Source: Ophiosphaerella korrae (lineage: Eukaryota > Ascomycota > Dothideomycetes > Pleosporales > Phaeosphaeriaceae). From it: 64,000 nucleotides of DNA. Location: NCBI GenBank assembly GCA_028456385.1, contig JALNQF010000007.1, forward strand, positions 528,314 to 592,313. The letters run 5' to 3'. Under the pieces are notes generated by a model. It searched no databases and was not told the DNA's origin. It saw only the letters and a list, made by a program, of their open reading frames with translations. Positions 43,218-54,700 of this stretch are shown here, one piece after another. Position numbers and translations under genes: made by a program. How positions within the stretch are numbered: position 1 is the first letter of the stretch; every line of letters begins with the position of its first letter.

Positions 43218-46200
43218 ATGCCTCCCGCGCTGAATCCCTTCTTACGGGCCTTCTTCCGTAGTGCGCTCCCCAGCCAGTGCTTCCCGGCCCAGCACCACGT
43301 ACGCTATCTAGCCAGGCCTCGCTTTCTTATCGCAAGCGCTGAATATAATCTCATCTAGGTTCTGCTGGTCCCGACCACCGAAGTCCTCCTCACGTCTCGC
43401 GACAAGGAAACGAACACCTTGTACGCCGATCTCAGCGGCTCCGAGGATTTTCTAGCAAGCCATGTGCTGCGCGTGCCGGGAGGGGTTGGCCCCAATAATC
43501 ATGTCAGGGATGCAGGGAGCTTCAGGGAGACTAGAGGAAAAGCAAAGCAATACACGACCGCGAATGGCCGGACGGTGATTGTCAAAGATGCCTTCATATA
43601 CAGCAACAAGGGATTCAAGACGCTGAACCAGGCTCAGCTCTTGACTGACACCATCTACTACCCCGATACTTTCGATGCGCAACCATGGCTCGTATACTAC
43701 ATCTCGAGGCCGCTCATAGGCACGTGGGAGCCCGCTACCATTATACCGGCGACCATAGAGATCACAAAGGAAGTGTCTGCGACACAAGCTTCATCATCAA
43801 GCTCTTCAGCTGCCTCCAATCCAGCATTACCGCGCAAAAAGGAAGTCAAGTCCTTCAGTGACCTCCTGAACCACTTCCCCATGATCGCACGCCAGATGCA
43901 ACCTGGTCTAGAGAGGCTGTTCAAGGAGTTTGGAAAAGAACTGGAGAAGCCGTTACCTCTAACACCATCACGGAGTTCACGCCCATCATCAACGAGTTCG
44001 CGGTCGATAAGCTCGCGACGGAGGAGTGGATCAGTGTCGTCCACAGAGACTGCCCACTTGTCCATACACAGCAGCATGTCAGGGCCCAATGGCTTCGTGT
44101 CCCAAATAGAGCTTGGCGACGAGGAAGTGCAGATGCGCAACTCGTTAGAAACCGCAGTCACAGCCGCCATCGACCTGTTCCAAATGGTAGACAAGCAACA
44201 GCTTTCACTACTGGGCGCGACAACAGATTTAACAGGGCCAATTGTAGAGCGCATGATTGAGCGATACATCGCCGAGCAGGTACATCACAGGACGTTATTT
44301 CCACGAATATGCGAGATACGGCGACTCGAAGACATCGAGTTGGAGCGAAGAACACGGCAAATGGTAGACATTGACATTTCGCAAGTGGGCATCGATATCG
44401 GCAATGGCCGGAAAGGGAAGCAGGAGCTCTCTATACGCATCTCCAAAGCTGTTGACATGTTCAAGAAGATGGGTGTGGCGGGCAGTCCACAGGAAATGCT
44501 AGAGATATTGCTAGGGGTACAAAAACACATCACGATGCCAGATGCGACGCCAATACCCAGCAACACCAATCTGAAAAGCCCAACGAATGGAGAGCGCATC
44601 TCAGAGAAGCACGACCCTCTCCTCACAATCAATGCCGATACACTAGTATCACTACTGCTAATTGTAGTGATTCGGGCTCCAGTCAGACATCTACAAGCGC
44701 GGCTATCATATATGCGCCATTTTATCTTCATCGATGACGTGGAAAGCGGCGAGATGGGATATGCGCTCAGCACTTTTGAGGCTGTTTTATCATATCTATC
44801 CCTTGACTCTGGCGGTTTGCGAAGGGCGAGTCACCGGAATAGAACTCTCTGGCAAGCGACGAAGTCGGGCAATCTTGCAACGATGCAGAGCATCCTCGAG
44901 CCGGACAGGTCTTTTCATGAGAATATGGATGTTTCTTCAGACGAGGACGACGTACGAGAGAACCTTCGACCTGTAAGATTCGCAGCAAGCCTCTCAGATC
45001 TAGCCTCACTTGAGGTCACTACCATGAACGGCGATTATGATCCACAAGTTAGACACCAACATCGACCTCGAAGTAAACGGAAGAGCGAAGATGGCCCACT
45101 AGCGCATATATTTCCTTTCCAGCGAGCCGAGACGCCACCGCTCCCTGAACGGCCAAAGTTGAAGAAAAGAGTTTCGATGGATGCACGAAGCATGTCAAGC
45201 GGATCTGCGCACTCATTTATATCTCGAACAACCTTCGACTCTCACATCGCTGGCATTGAAGGTGACACATCCATTGAAAAGCTTACAATGACTCAAGGCA
45301 CAGAAGGAGAATCCGTGCTGATGATGGCTATTGAAAGCAAGCAAGATAAGGCATTACAGTATCTGCTTAGTCTTAATGAATACTACTCTCCAAACTGGGT
45401 TCTTGAAGACCATAACAACGAAGGCACAACATTGTTGAGTGCGGCGGTCCAGTTGGCTCACGCGAAAACGACAGACACAATATTGTCCTACATTCTGGAG
45501 AATTGTAGCTCTCCAGAAGCCCTGAGAGAACATCTCGCTAAGCAAGACTCAAAGGGGCGATGTATGGCACACTATCTCTTCCACCAACCTCGACTTCTTG
45601 ATCGTATAGGGCACCTCCTCCCCTGGCGGTTAAAGGACAAGAACGGCCAGACACCAATATTTGCCCTATGCAGATCTTACGACCATGATCAGTATCATGA
45701 CATGGTGGAAAGGGGGCTCTTGGCTGCGACTCAGGCCCAAGATGATGGACAACCACTGCATCTTGATGAGCATGTGGACAATAAAGGGAATAGCCTGTTG
45801 CATATCAGTACAGATCCTCAAATCGCTGGGAAGCTACTGTACCGCTGCGACTCAGACGCCAACGCTACCAATGACAGGCTATTTACGCCGCTCATGGTTG
45901 CGAGCAAGTACGGCCGAACAGATATGGTACGGGTATTGTACCAAGACCCACGAGTGGACCTCTCATTTCGAGATGCGCGTGGCCTCACGGCTGTCGAGCT
46001 TGCGAAGGATGACGAAGTTCGCAATCGTATTGATGATCTTGTATTGCTCTCTAATGAGCCCGGCCCAGACGGGCGAACCACCACTGTCGTTCGATCCTTC
46101 TTTGTAGAAGACGGCACCGTACGACTAGTCCTCAAATCTGGAGCCGCCAATGGTAACGGCACAATCACAGTGACTACCTGCCGTAGATCATCACAAGATT

Positions 46201-47447
46201 TTGAGAACCTAGCCAAGTGGCTTGCGCAGGAGCATCCAGCGTCCTGGCTGCCAACCATTGATGACCTGGCGTCACCGTACCTAATACCATCACGGCCATC
46301 ACGCGCCATTCTGCGTGATATACAGATAAGGCTCGATGCATTTCTCAAGATACTGCTTAGACACCCAACCTTTTCTACCCACGAAATGGTATGGGAATTC
46401 TTCCTGGTGCCAGACATAGAACCTGCCATGCTCGCTGAGCGGTCGGCACGCAAGGCTGAACTACGTATTGAACGATTACGCGAGGAGTATGCACCAATCT
46501 ACGACGTCCGAGAAGTCGAGCTCTTCGTACAACATATGCGTGAGAACATTCGCGCGCTCCACCATGCCTCGAAATCTGTTCTCCGACGCACGAACAAGCT
46601 TCGCACTGCAGCCACTGATCTCAACGACGCAGCCAAACTCTCAAACGCCGCCATCCACACCCTCCACTTCCTCCCCGAGAAGCACATCCGTTCATTCGAG
46701 CGATACACCAAAACCCTATCCCACAGCGAAGCAAGCCCCATTACCGGCTTCTACTACTCCATGCACGCCATCTCTAGCACCATAACCGCAATCCTCACCT
46801 CTCTCTCCCGCCCCTCCACTCTCATAACCTCCATGTCTACAACGCAAAAAGCCATCGATCGCTACAACCTCTCCGTCCGCCGCTCCGACCGCTGGCCCCT
46901 CGGCCTCCTTGACGACGCCCGCTCCCGCGTCCAGCGCGATGCCCAAGACAAAATGGACCGCTCCAAACTCGAGCTCGCGGACCTCGGCCGCGAGCTGCGC
47001 TACACGCAACAAGTCGTCGCCAGCGAACTCGCCAGTTGGCAGGAAAATCGCGTCGAAATGGGGCGTCGGGCGCTCAAGGATCTTGCGCGTAGGATGGTGG
47101 TTACAGAGAAGGCGAGGCTGGAGAGCATGCAGCGGGCGATTCGCGAGCTGGGGATTCGGCGCCGGGATAAGGAGGGTGCTAAGGTGGTTGCAAATGGCGC
47201 GCTGGATTTGGCGCAGGCGGTGATTGAGCGCGGGAGGATCGAGGATGTGACGGATGAGGTGGAGTATGCGAATCCGGTGCCTAAGGACGTGGATGCGGAG
47301 CACGATGCTGGGCACGTAAGTGGTGGTGCGGATGTGGGTGTGAATGGGATTGGGAATGGCGAGGTTATAGAGGACGAGGAAGGGCTTGTTGAGGATGGGG
47401 TGGAGCAGGTGGAGCAGCGTGTTGAGGGGGATGATGAAGAGGAGTAG
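43218..47447 (+). CDS. VRL1: VARP-like protein Vrl1: VPS9, ankyrin, PX and BAR-like domains
   Basis: Two exons, 43218-43298 and 43359-47447 (intron 60 nt), give 1389 residues. The first exon starts MPPALNPFLRAFF; the main exon's frame has no ATG where needed, so the intron is required. A VPS9 Rab5-type exchange domain spans about 330-510 (VHHRTLFPRI, RLSYMRHFIFIDDVESGEMGYALSTFEAVL). Ankyrin-type repeats follow at about 670-920 (LLSAAVQLAH, TPLMVASKYGRTDMV), then a PX domain at about 935-1040 (SFFVEDGTVRLVLK, PSRPSRAILRDIQIRLDAFL) and a helical BAR-like region to about 1300. The tail is acidic. This order is that of yeast Vrl1, which with Vin1 forms the endosomal VINE complex that couples Vps21/Rab5 activation to tubule sorting. 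Symbol by domain order, not by alignment. Confidence 0.85.
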
Positions 47448-48085
47448 GATACTCTGGTTAAAGTAGGGTGTTCTCTAGGGGCACGTTGGTCCCGTGATAG
47501 ATATCTTAATATTTATGTCTATACAGTTGACTTTGTGCCCTTAATGCGCTCCAATTGACATAGGTATAATTTCGATTATGCTGTGTCTTTAGTGATGTGT
47601 CCATGCATGATTACCGCTTCCTTACAAGTTATCTGCTTTTTAGATGTATCTGTCCAGAAGAAGAAGATACGAGAGATAGAACAGAAATCATCATACTTAC
47701 CCCAGAGCAAATCAAAACTTACATGCCGATACCAAAACTACAAACTATGATCCCATGTGCATAATTCCTACGTCCTGAAAAGTCACGATACGCATATGAA
47801 AAAAAAAAAATGAAGAAAAATATCGCATGGGGTATTGTCGCTTTGGGCTTTTACACGAATGAAACAATTAACTTTTAAAATGCTATATGATAGCACATAT
47901 TGGGCAGTTGAATACCACAATCCGCGCCCCAAGCAGGAAAGAAAAAAGGGGCCGCTGCTGAGAACACTGTGTATGTTGAAAGATCCACACCCATATTATG
48001 CATTTCCATCTTTACTTCTAAACGGGGTTACTATGCACTTGGGGATGTGCTTTGTTGAGGTATAGAGAGGGGTTGCGAAGCAGGC
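47448..48085. other. Convergent intergenic region
   Basis: 638 bp of AT-rich 3' flanks between VRL1 and OPI3 with an A10 run near 47801. A 76-codon ORF is taken as chance. Confidence 0.45.
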
Positions 48086-48909
48086 TTACAAGCCCTTTTT
48101 GCCGCGGGCGAGCTCCTCGTCGCGCTTTTGGTAGATCATGCCTGTGAACGGATCTTCCCATCGTCGCGCGACGGCATATGCGCCAGCAACAATGGTTGTC
48201 AGGAATATGCCTGCGGGCTTGCCGTACCAGAGCGCGGTGGCGAGGAAGCTCAGGGTGCTGCCGTGGTACATGGGCGCGTCGCTTACATTGAAGGGAAACG
48301 ACGTTACGGGTGCGTCCATGAGGATGCCGAAGTAGTCGCCAAGATAGGTGCCTGTGATGCCGAGGGCATACATGGAGGTGAGGACGAGGGTGTTTCCTAT
48401 GGTGAAGAGGGGGATGGCCGAGTATTTGACTAGCGGGGAGAGGAGGGTGGGGTGGGTTGGTTGGGCGGCGAGGGCTTCGGTGTATCTACACGGAATGGTT
48501 AGATGATATGAAGAGTGGTATGGGCACGAACTTATTAGTAAGTATAGACGTACAGGTAGTCTCTGAAGATGCCGAGCGAGAAGATGGCGACTGCAAGGCC
48601 ATAGCAGCCGAGTCGCGCATTGCCGCCGAATAGCTTGGTGATGACCTTGTTGTGGTATTCTAAACTCGTCAAACATGGCTCATGGAAGTGCACCATGGCA
48701 CCACGTACCTTGTTGCGCCGCAATACTAAAGCAATGGTCAGTCCGCGCCACAATCGCTCGATTTTCCTACCAAACTTACTTCCAGAATGTAGGATTGAAC
48801 AAGATGCTCCCAATAGATACTACCAAGCTCCGTTAGCTATTCAGCCGCACACTCAAGTAGGCGACTCACTCCACAAACTGGGTTGGCTGAAATCGACGAG
48901 GTCACTCAT
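48086..48909 (-). CDS. OPI3: Phosphatidyl-N-methylethanolamine N-methyltransferase (Opi3/PEMT)
   Basis: Opi3 carries out the last two SAM-dependent methylations from phosphatidylethanolamine to phosphatidylcholine in the ER membrane. Five exons read from the sequence: 48909-48870, 48819-48780, 48725-48709, 48659-48554 and 48485-48086, 200 residues. The third is only 17 nt. The protein starts MSDLVDFSQPSLW, has several membrane helices, the family stretch FNPTFWNIAAQQEYHNK and the conserved end MYHGSTLSFLATALWYGKPAG, then FEDPFT-like WEDPFTGMIYQKRDEE. The ending GKKGL is basic, as usual for ER membrane enzymes. Length is typical. All four introns are 49-68 nt with GT-AG ends and the frame closes exactly. 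Confidence 0.92.
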
Positions 48910-49661
48910 GATGCGTAATAATAAGCTCAGTCTTTGGGACGAGTAGAATGGGTGATAGAAGGTGTGCAAGAGTTCTCGCGACAATGTGGGGGGATGTTGA
49001 CAGCTTGTTGGGCATGTGCACACGGCAATTAGCGAGACGTCATAGCTCCCAGTCCCGAACCGCTTCAAGCCGCCATTGAATTGTCCACAGCCATCGCACT
49101 TGAGAAAATGAACACACCGTGGTATTGGTATTAGAAACCATAGTCGTGAAACCACACTCTTCTAACAAACCCCTAACTTGTGTATCATGTGCCTCATCTC
49201 TTTATAGCAACTGCTTTGCAGATTTGGCACAGCGTTTTGTGCGTTCACATTCGTTTTGGAACTAGTGTATACCCTATATACGCAACTGTAACTCAACTTT
49301 CTTACCTCAACACTACTGAACCTTTTTACCTCGACTCCTGGTAAACTAAAAAAAAAAGTACATACGTCAGGCTACTCGTATATACACTAGATATATACTA
49401 TAGCTTATATACTATCAAAGAATTCTGTTAGGAATCTTTGATTACTCTAGCTATCCTTACAGATACCTAGGAGGAAAGTTCTTGGTAGCCTAAGTATCTT
49501 CTGGCTACTGTATCTTAAATGGTTAGTATCCCACTCCATATATTTGCGACGAACGAAGATATCTAGGGGTTTCCTGCTATAGGTACTTAGCTTTCAGCTA
49601 TATTAGGGCCGCGCTAAATAACTTATTGATATTACTCAACCTGCCTATTACTAGTAGGACT
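48910..49661. other. Intergenic, AT-rich, partly repeat-like
   Basis: 752 bp. The stretch 49320-49620 is AT-rich with many TpA steps (tatatacactagatatata) and few CpA, so it may be a small RIP-affected repeat remnant. OPI3 promoter on the left. Confidence 0.4.
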
Positions 49662-49925
49662 TCAGAGAAGAAACAAAGGCTGTGGTTTTATGTCCTGCGC
49701 TTCGGGGTCGTAGCCCTCGACCATGTGCTGGAGCATATTGAAGCTGGCAATATGAGTCTCGGGAACTGGGAGACAGTCCTTCTTCAACTTGGCACAGCGA
49801 GGACACTTGCGATTATCGCGCCAATCGCATCCGAGAGGGCCACCGATTTCTATGTTCTTCGCGCATCGAAGGCAGCATGAACGATACAGCTGTGTGCTTG
49901 GAGCAAGGCGGCATGCGATAGGCAT
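49662..49925 (-). CDS. Small Cys-rich hypothetical protein (possibly truncated)
   Basis: An 87-residue frame with ATG at 49925. It has paired cysteines in YRSCCLRCAKN, GCDWRDNRKCPRCAKLKKDC and a further Cys near the start, suggesting a small zinc-binding module. No signal peptide. The composition is clearly coding-like, and I have the impression of a family of dothideomycete hypothetical proteins with this CxxC...CDW..CPRC pattern, but cannot name one. The end (PQPLFLL) looks less conserved; the right side of the protein could be cut off by the AT-rich sequence next to it. Either a small gene or a gene fragment. Confidence 0.5.
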   Translation of the reverse strand: MPIACRLAPSTQLYRSCCLRCAKNIEIGGPLGCDWRDNRKCPRCAKLKKDCLPVPETHIASFNMLQHMVEGYDPEAQDIKPQPLFLL

Positions 49926-50299
49926 GGGCTAAACACGGTGTGAGCAGCGACGAAACACAGGCGTTACTGCAAATTACATCGTGGGCGTTGGCTTAAGGGA
50001 TATTTTTTAGCATTCAAGATTGCGCGGAGAAAGAAGGAAGTGGACAATCGTAGGAAAGCGGGTAGAATGTGATACCCACTGTTGCGAGAGCTCTCAAGCT
50101 CTTCAGATCAAATGATCTAAACCCTGTATGGAGCATGGGAAATAATGCTCGGGCGTCCCTGTTCAGTTCATATAGCTTTGTTTTTACTAAAGAATAGGTC
50201 TAATGACCTGTCTCCTAATTATTCATGTGCTTGTGTTTTCCCACCACACCTACATATTCAAAGTTGTACCCAGACTCATCGCACACAGCATGTATACTT
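49926..50299. other. Intergenic, no gene seen
   Basis: 374 bp between the Cys-rich ORF and the permease stop. It holds the permease 3' flank. Nothing else is seen. Confidence 0.4.
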
Positions 50300-51904
50300 T
50301 TACAAACCATTATCCTTGCAAGTGAACGGCCCACCAAATGACGCCTGATGGTAGCCATCAATGATCGACTGCACAGTCGCATACGTGCCCGCCGTCAAGA
50401 AAAGCAATCCGATCAAACAAAGCACGATGTTGAAGAAGAATCCAGCATATCCGCGAATGCCCCGCGTCTTCCAGAAACCTTCGCCATACTCTGCCCTCCG
50501 CAGGCGCATGTACGCCACACCCCAAAAAATAAAGCCAAAGAAGGAGTCGAACAGCGAGCTCATCAACGAGAGGAGGTCGGAGAAGAACGGAATGACCTCA
50601 GCAATGATGAAGGCGAAGATCCAGAGAATAGCAAGGATAGTGATCCAGCTGGCCCAGCCGTACAGGGTGTGATTGCCCATGTGTTGGGTGCCGGCGAAGA
50701 TGCGGAAGAAGATGAAGCGTGCGGACACAGACGCGTACAGGACTCCGAGGAAGATAATCGTAGGCACCATGAACGTGAATGCGACCTTCTTGTAGACTTC
50801 GTTCTCCAGCGATCCGAACGCGGGCGCGGTCATGTACTGGGTGCCTGTGTAGCCGTAGACAACGCCGCCCACCAGACTGAACACGATGATCTCGCAGATG
50901 GTGACGGCCCAGAGCGCCTTAGGGAAATCTTTTGGTTCCTTCATTTCGGCGATGAAACTCGGGAGCGTGATCTGGCCAATGAAGGTGTAGCTGATGTTCA
51001 TGAAGGCGTTCATTCCTGCTACGAAGGTGGTGCCTGCGGCTGGGATGATGAGAACTGTGGGTTCGCCTTTGCTGGGATAGCCGGCCGGTTTGCCTTCTGC
51101 GCCTGAGAAGGCGGCGGCCAGAATGACGGAGATAAATGTGAAGAGGGCAGAGAATGTCGCAATCTTGGCTAAGCCATTGAAAGTTCGGGGAACGGAGGCG
51201 ATGAACGAGATGATTGCTGTAATGGCGGAGAAGGCAATGGTACAGAGACTGTGGCCAGTAATAGTATTCCACCATTTAGCTCCCACAAGACAATGCAGAC
51301 CCATGGTGAAAGTATCTTATTCGCGTTAGCTAATGTAAATCTAGCGACCAAGTCTGGAACTTACTGTTCAGAAGGAACATGACGGCGGTGAAGTAAAAGG
51401 CCCATTTCTGGTTCCAGAAGATCATCTGGCCAAGATCGCAAACATCACGAATCTCAGGATGGTGGAGGCAAAACTCCCAAGTGATCAAGGAGGTATAGAG
51501 AACGAGGGCTGCAATGACGATGGTCAAGATTAGCCCTGGTACCAGGCCAAGGATGGAATAAGACCATGGGAAGGACATGATGGCCAAGCAGATATACTCG
51601 GAAAACAGCAGTGCTGCCGTCTGGATTAAGTTAGCTTTGAATCATTACTTCGAGTATCGCTTCTTATCAACTATACCTTCTGCCAACTACAAGTGCGGTA
51701 CTTGATGGCATTCTCAGCCTCCATCTCCATTTGCTTTCCTACAATAATACCCTGCTCGCTGCTATCATCTACATCGCGCCGACTGGGTTTCTCAAGCCTT
51801 CCCAATTCAGGGTCTGTTGATTTGTCCGCGATGGCTTCATGATTGTTGTTGGTGCTGTTTCGGCGGGCATCGCCTTTCTAGGAGCCAAAAAGACCTATCG
51901 CCAT
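50300..51904 (-). pseudogene. Neutral amino-acid permease (Mtr-type, AAAP family) with stop at codon 9
   Basis: Exons 51904-51677, 51620-51365 and 51315-50300 (introns 56 and 49 nt) keep one frame of 500 codons including the stop. The membrane part is intact: helices begin at CLAIMSFPWSYSILGLVPG, then the NQKWAFYFTAVMFLL, TGHSLCTIAFSAITAI, MNISYTFIGQITLPSFIAEMK and later segments of fungal neutral amino-acid transporters, ending TCKDNGL. The N-terminus reads MAIGLFGS, then TAG at 51880-51878, then KGDARRNSTNNNHEAIADK in the same frame, coding-like up to the first intron. A CAG-to-TAG change explains it. A downstream ATG at 51730 (codon 59) lies before the first helix, so a shortened but possibly working transporter could still be made. 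Hence pseudogene status is uncertain. Confidence 0.8.
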
Positions 51905-52831
51905 TTTACACAGCGGATGCTCCTTTTGTAGGGAGTGCAAGGGAAACGATAACGAGAGGCACTTCCCGGGGGCATTAATCACAGTCTTTTGGTAATTAAG
52001 AGGTGATGAGTTGAATGGTCGCGCAAGACGAGCAGCAAGAGGGAACAGTGCCACTGGGTGGGTGAGATCTAAAAGTTAAATGGGCCGTGGAGGCAAGACA
52101 GTATGGCGCTGACCGAGCTCTTAGCTTGATCCTGCAGGGATGAAGGCCTATGTGGGTCCTCGCACCTTTCTAATCCCTGGTCGAGCTGTTTGGAGCTTGA
52201 AAACGGCCTATCAAAGCGGCTCAGCATCCTTCTGCACTACTACCATTTCTGACGTAGCAAGAACCTCGTAACCCTCTGCTTATCGGGCATCCCGCGTCGC
52301 GGTAGCCATGTGGCACAGGGAAGAAGTTCCACACGCGCGAGGAGTACGCTTAGTTGCATTCCATCCATGTTTAACCACCGTGCAACGCTGCAAACAGTAT
52401 AGCCAGTATCGACAAGGCCATCTTCAGACCCCAAACACATCAACAATGTATGCGCGGCATCAACCTGCAAGGTGTTGGTTCGGCAAAATGCGAGCGCGAG
52501 ACGCCATGACGTCGATCGCTAAAAATGATGGAGCAGTAAGCATCAGCCAAGGAGCCCCAGCCGTGCCGCAGATCTTGGTTCTCGCGCCTTGCCTCGCCAT
52601 CAAGCTTTGCCAATTGGCCAACTGCCGCCCGCGTGGCTTTCGCCTTAGGGCCTGTTCGGTGCGCCCGCTGTTTTTCAAATAGTTTATGCTGGAGGTAGCG
52701 CCGGTAGCGTGGCTGAGGGTGCCTTAGTTTCCGCCACTGGCCTTACCGAATCGAGCCAGACAAAATTTTGGTGTGTTCGGTGCAGTAGTTTGTCTATTTG
52801 TATTCCATCTTGGCAGTTTTTGTGACTGTCT
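51905..52831. other. Intergenic, last GC-normal DNA before the repeat block
   Basis: 927 bp between the permease start and the inverted repeat. It has normal GC and many CpG and CpA steps, so it is not RIPped. No gene seen; ORFs on both strands lack motifs. Confidence 0.45.
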
Positions 52832-53677
52832 GTTACGATACCAAGCGGCAGGTAAGCCGTTGTATCGCACGCGATTGGGCCAGGCAATGCGGCGCAGCAG
52901 AACACGTGACCGTTCAGTAGTGAACGCTCTGGAGCGAACGCTCTGGAGTGAACGCTCTGGAACGAGCGCTCTAGAGTGAACGCTCTAGAGTGAGCGCTCG
53001 GGAATAAACGCTGGATAGCAAGCATATAGGGACGTCGATGGACCTTCATAGACCATCGTGTTCAATCTCTTCTTTACCTCTTATCCTAACAGAGCATCAC
53101 GACTAATACTTCAATTAGATTCTTATCTACCTATTAATACTTATATACCTCGTAATACTCTAATAAGAGCTAACTATTAATTAAGTTAAGTAACTAACTT
53201 GTTTATTAACCTCGCCCGTCTTATAGAAGCCTACTATTAAGTCCTTAGAACTAGGTAAGGGTAACGAGGGCAAGTAGGCTTCTATAAGACGGGCAAGGTT
53301 AATAAATAAGTTAGTTACTTAACTTAATTAATAGTTAGCTCTTATTAGAGTATTACGAGGTATATAAGTATTAATAGGTAGATAAGAATCTAATTAAAGT
53401 ATTAGTTGTAATACTCTATTAAGATAAGAAGTAAAGAAGAAATTAAATATAATAGTCTATAAAGGTCTATTAACATTCTTATATACTTACTATCTAGTAT
53501 TTATTCCTAAGTATTTACTCTAGAGCGTTCGCTCTAGAGTGCTTATTCTAGAGTATTTACTCTAGAGCGTTTACTCTAGAGCGTTTACTACTAAATAGTT
53601 ATATATTCTACTACGCTATATTACCTAGCCTAATCGCGTATAATATAATAGCTTACCTACTACTTAGTATTGTAATA
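52832..53677. repeat. ~405-bp inverted repeat with 37-bp spacer, one arm RIP-mutated
   Basis: Arm 52832-53235 and the reverse complement of arm 53273-53677 align over their whole length without gaps that I could see. Nearly all differences are C/G in the left arm versus T/A in the right arm. The inner 140 bp of both arms are AT-rich and almost identical (for instance the motif TTCTATAAGACGGGC near the centre), while the outer 260 bp of the left arm is GC-normal and its partner is AT-rich. Outside 52832 and 53677 the similarity stops. It could be a foldback-type element. Confidence 0.85.
52919..53014. repeat. 14-bp tandem repeat inside the left arm
   Basis: Nearly seven copies of AGTGAACGCTCTGG with a few changes. 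The RIP-altered counterpart (CTCTAGAGCGTTTA-like units) lies in the right arm at about 53494-53590. Confidence 0.85.
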
Positions 53678-54700
53678 CTATCCCCCTTTTTTACGCTAAG
53701 TCTATCTTTAAGCCTAGGCTTCTATTAGCTAAGTCTAGCTTATAAGTAGTTTACTCTACCTTTTAGTTAAAAACTATTTTACTATAATATTACTTCCTTT
53801 ATAGTTTTATAAACTTTATCTCTTATTAGAAATCTTTACTATAAACTATATTTCTAAAATACCTTATCTATATTATTCTCTTTCTAGTATTCTTTATTTT
53901 ATTATACTAGATTCTACTCTAGAGTATACTAAGTATACTTATATAGAGTGTCCCTATATTAGTATAACTTAAGAGTCTCTTAATTAAACTTATAAAAAGT
54001 TCTATAAAAAAGTTAATAATAATAAAAAACTTCTTACTATTATTATTACCTATTTACTATATAATAAGAAAATATTAAAATTTACTAAAGAGCGTACTTA
54101 TTATAAGGCCTTATACCTAGTATTAGAGTTAGAGTAAGAAAGTAATAAGGTTTTAGTATAGGTTTTTAACTATTCTACTACTACTATTAATATTACCTCT
54201 TCTCTTACTATCTAGTCTACTATTAGCTTATTAGATAAGTTTATTATAACTAAAGGCGCTTTATAGGCTCTATATAGTTAGGTTTATTATAGAACTTACT
54301 TCTACTAATATATTTATTATATCCTAGTATATAATACTTCTTTTTTACTTTCTTAAGTATTTACTAATAATTCTATAGATTAGCTTTAGGTTCTTATATA
54401 TTTTTACTTACTAAGTAGCTTTTCTATTTTACTAGCTACTTTTAGAGAAACTATATACTTTAGAAAGTATTACGTCTTATTTCTTAATATCTCTATAGGT
54501 CTTTAACTTTAAACTTATTATCTTCTTCTTTCTAATATTAGAATTATTACTATACTAGTATTTTTAGCTTAGCTAGTTCTAGTAGGCTTATATAGAACTT
54601 AGAGTATACCTTAGTATTTTTAGGTAGTTTTAGCGTTTTTGTAACTAGCCTATTATTTTCTTTAACTAAAAATAGTCTAACTTTAATATAGTCTAGTCTT
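53678..54700. repeat. RIPped AT-rich repeat, family not recognised
   Basis: About 1 kb with the same extreme loss of CpA and TpG as the retroelement beyond, but without readable domains. Every frame is full of TAA and TAG. Confidence 0.5.

Noticed and set aside
52919..53014. Tandem 14-bp repeats as a possible CRISPR array
   Set aside because: No spacers between units, and the genome is eukaryotic.
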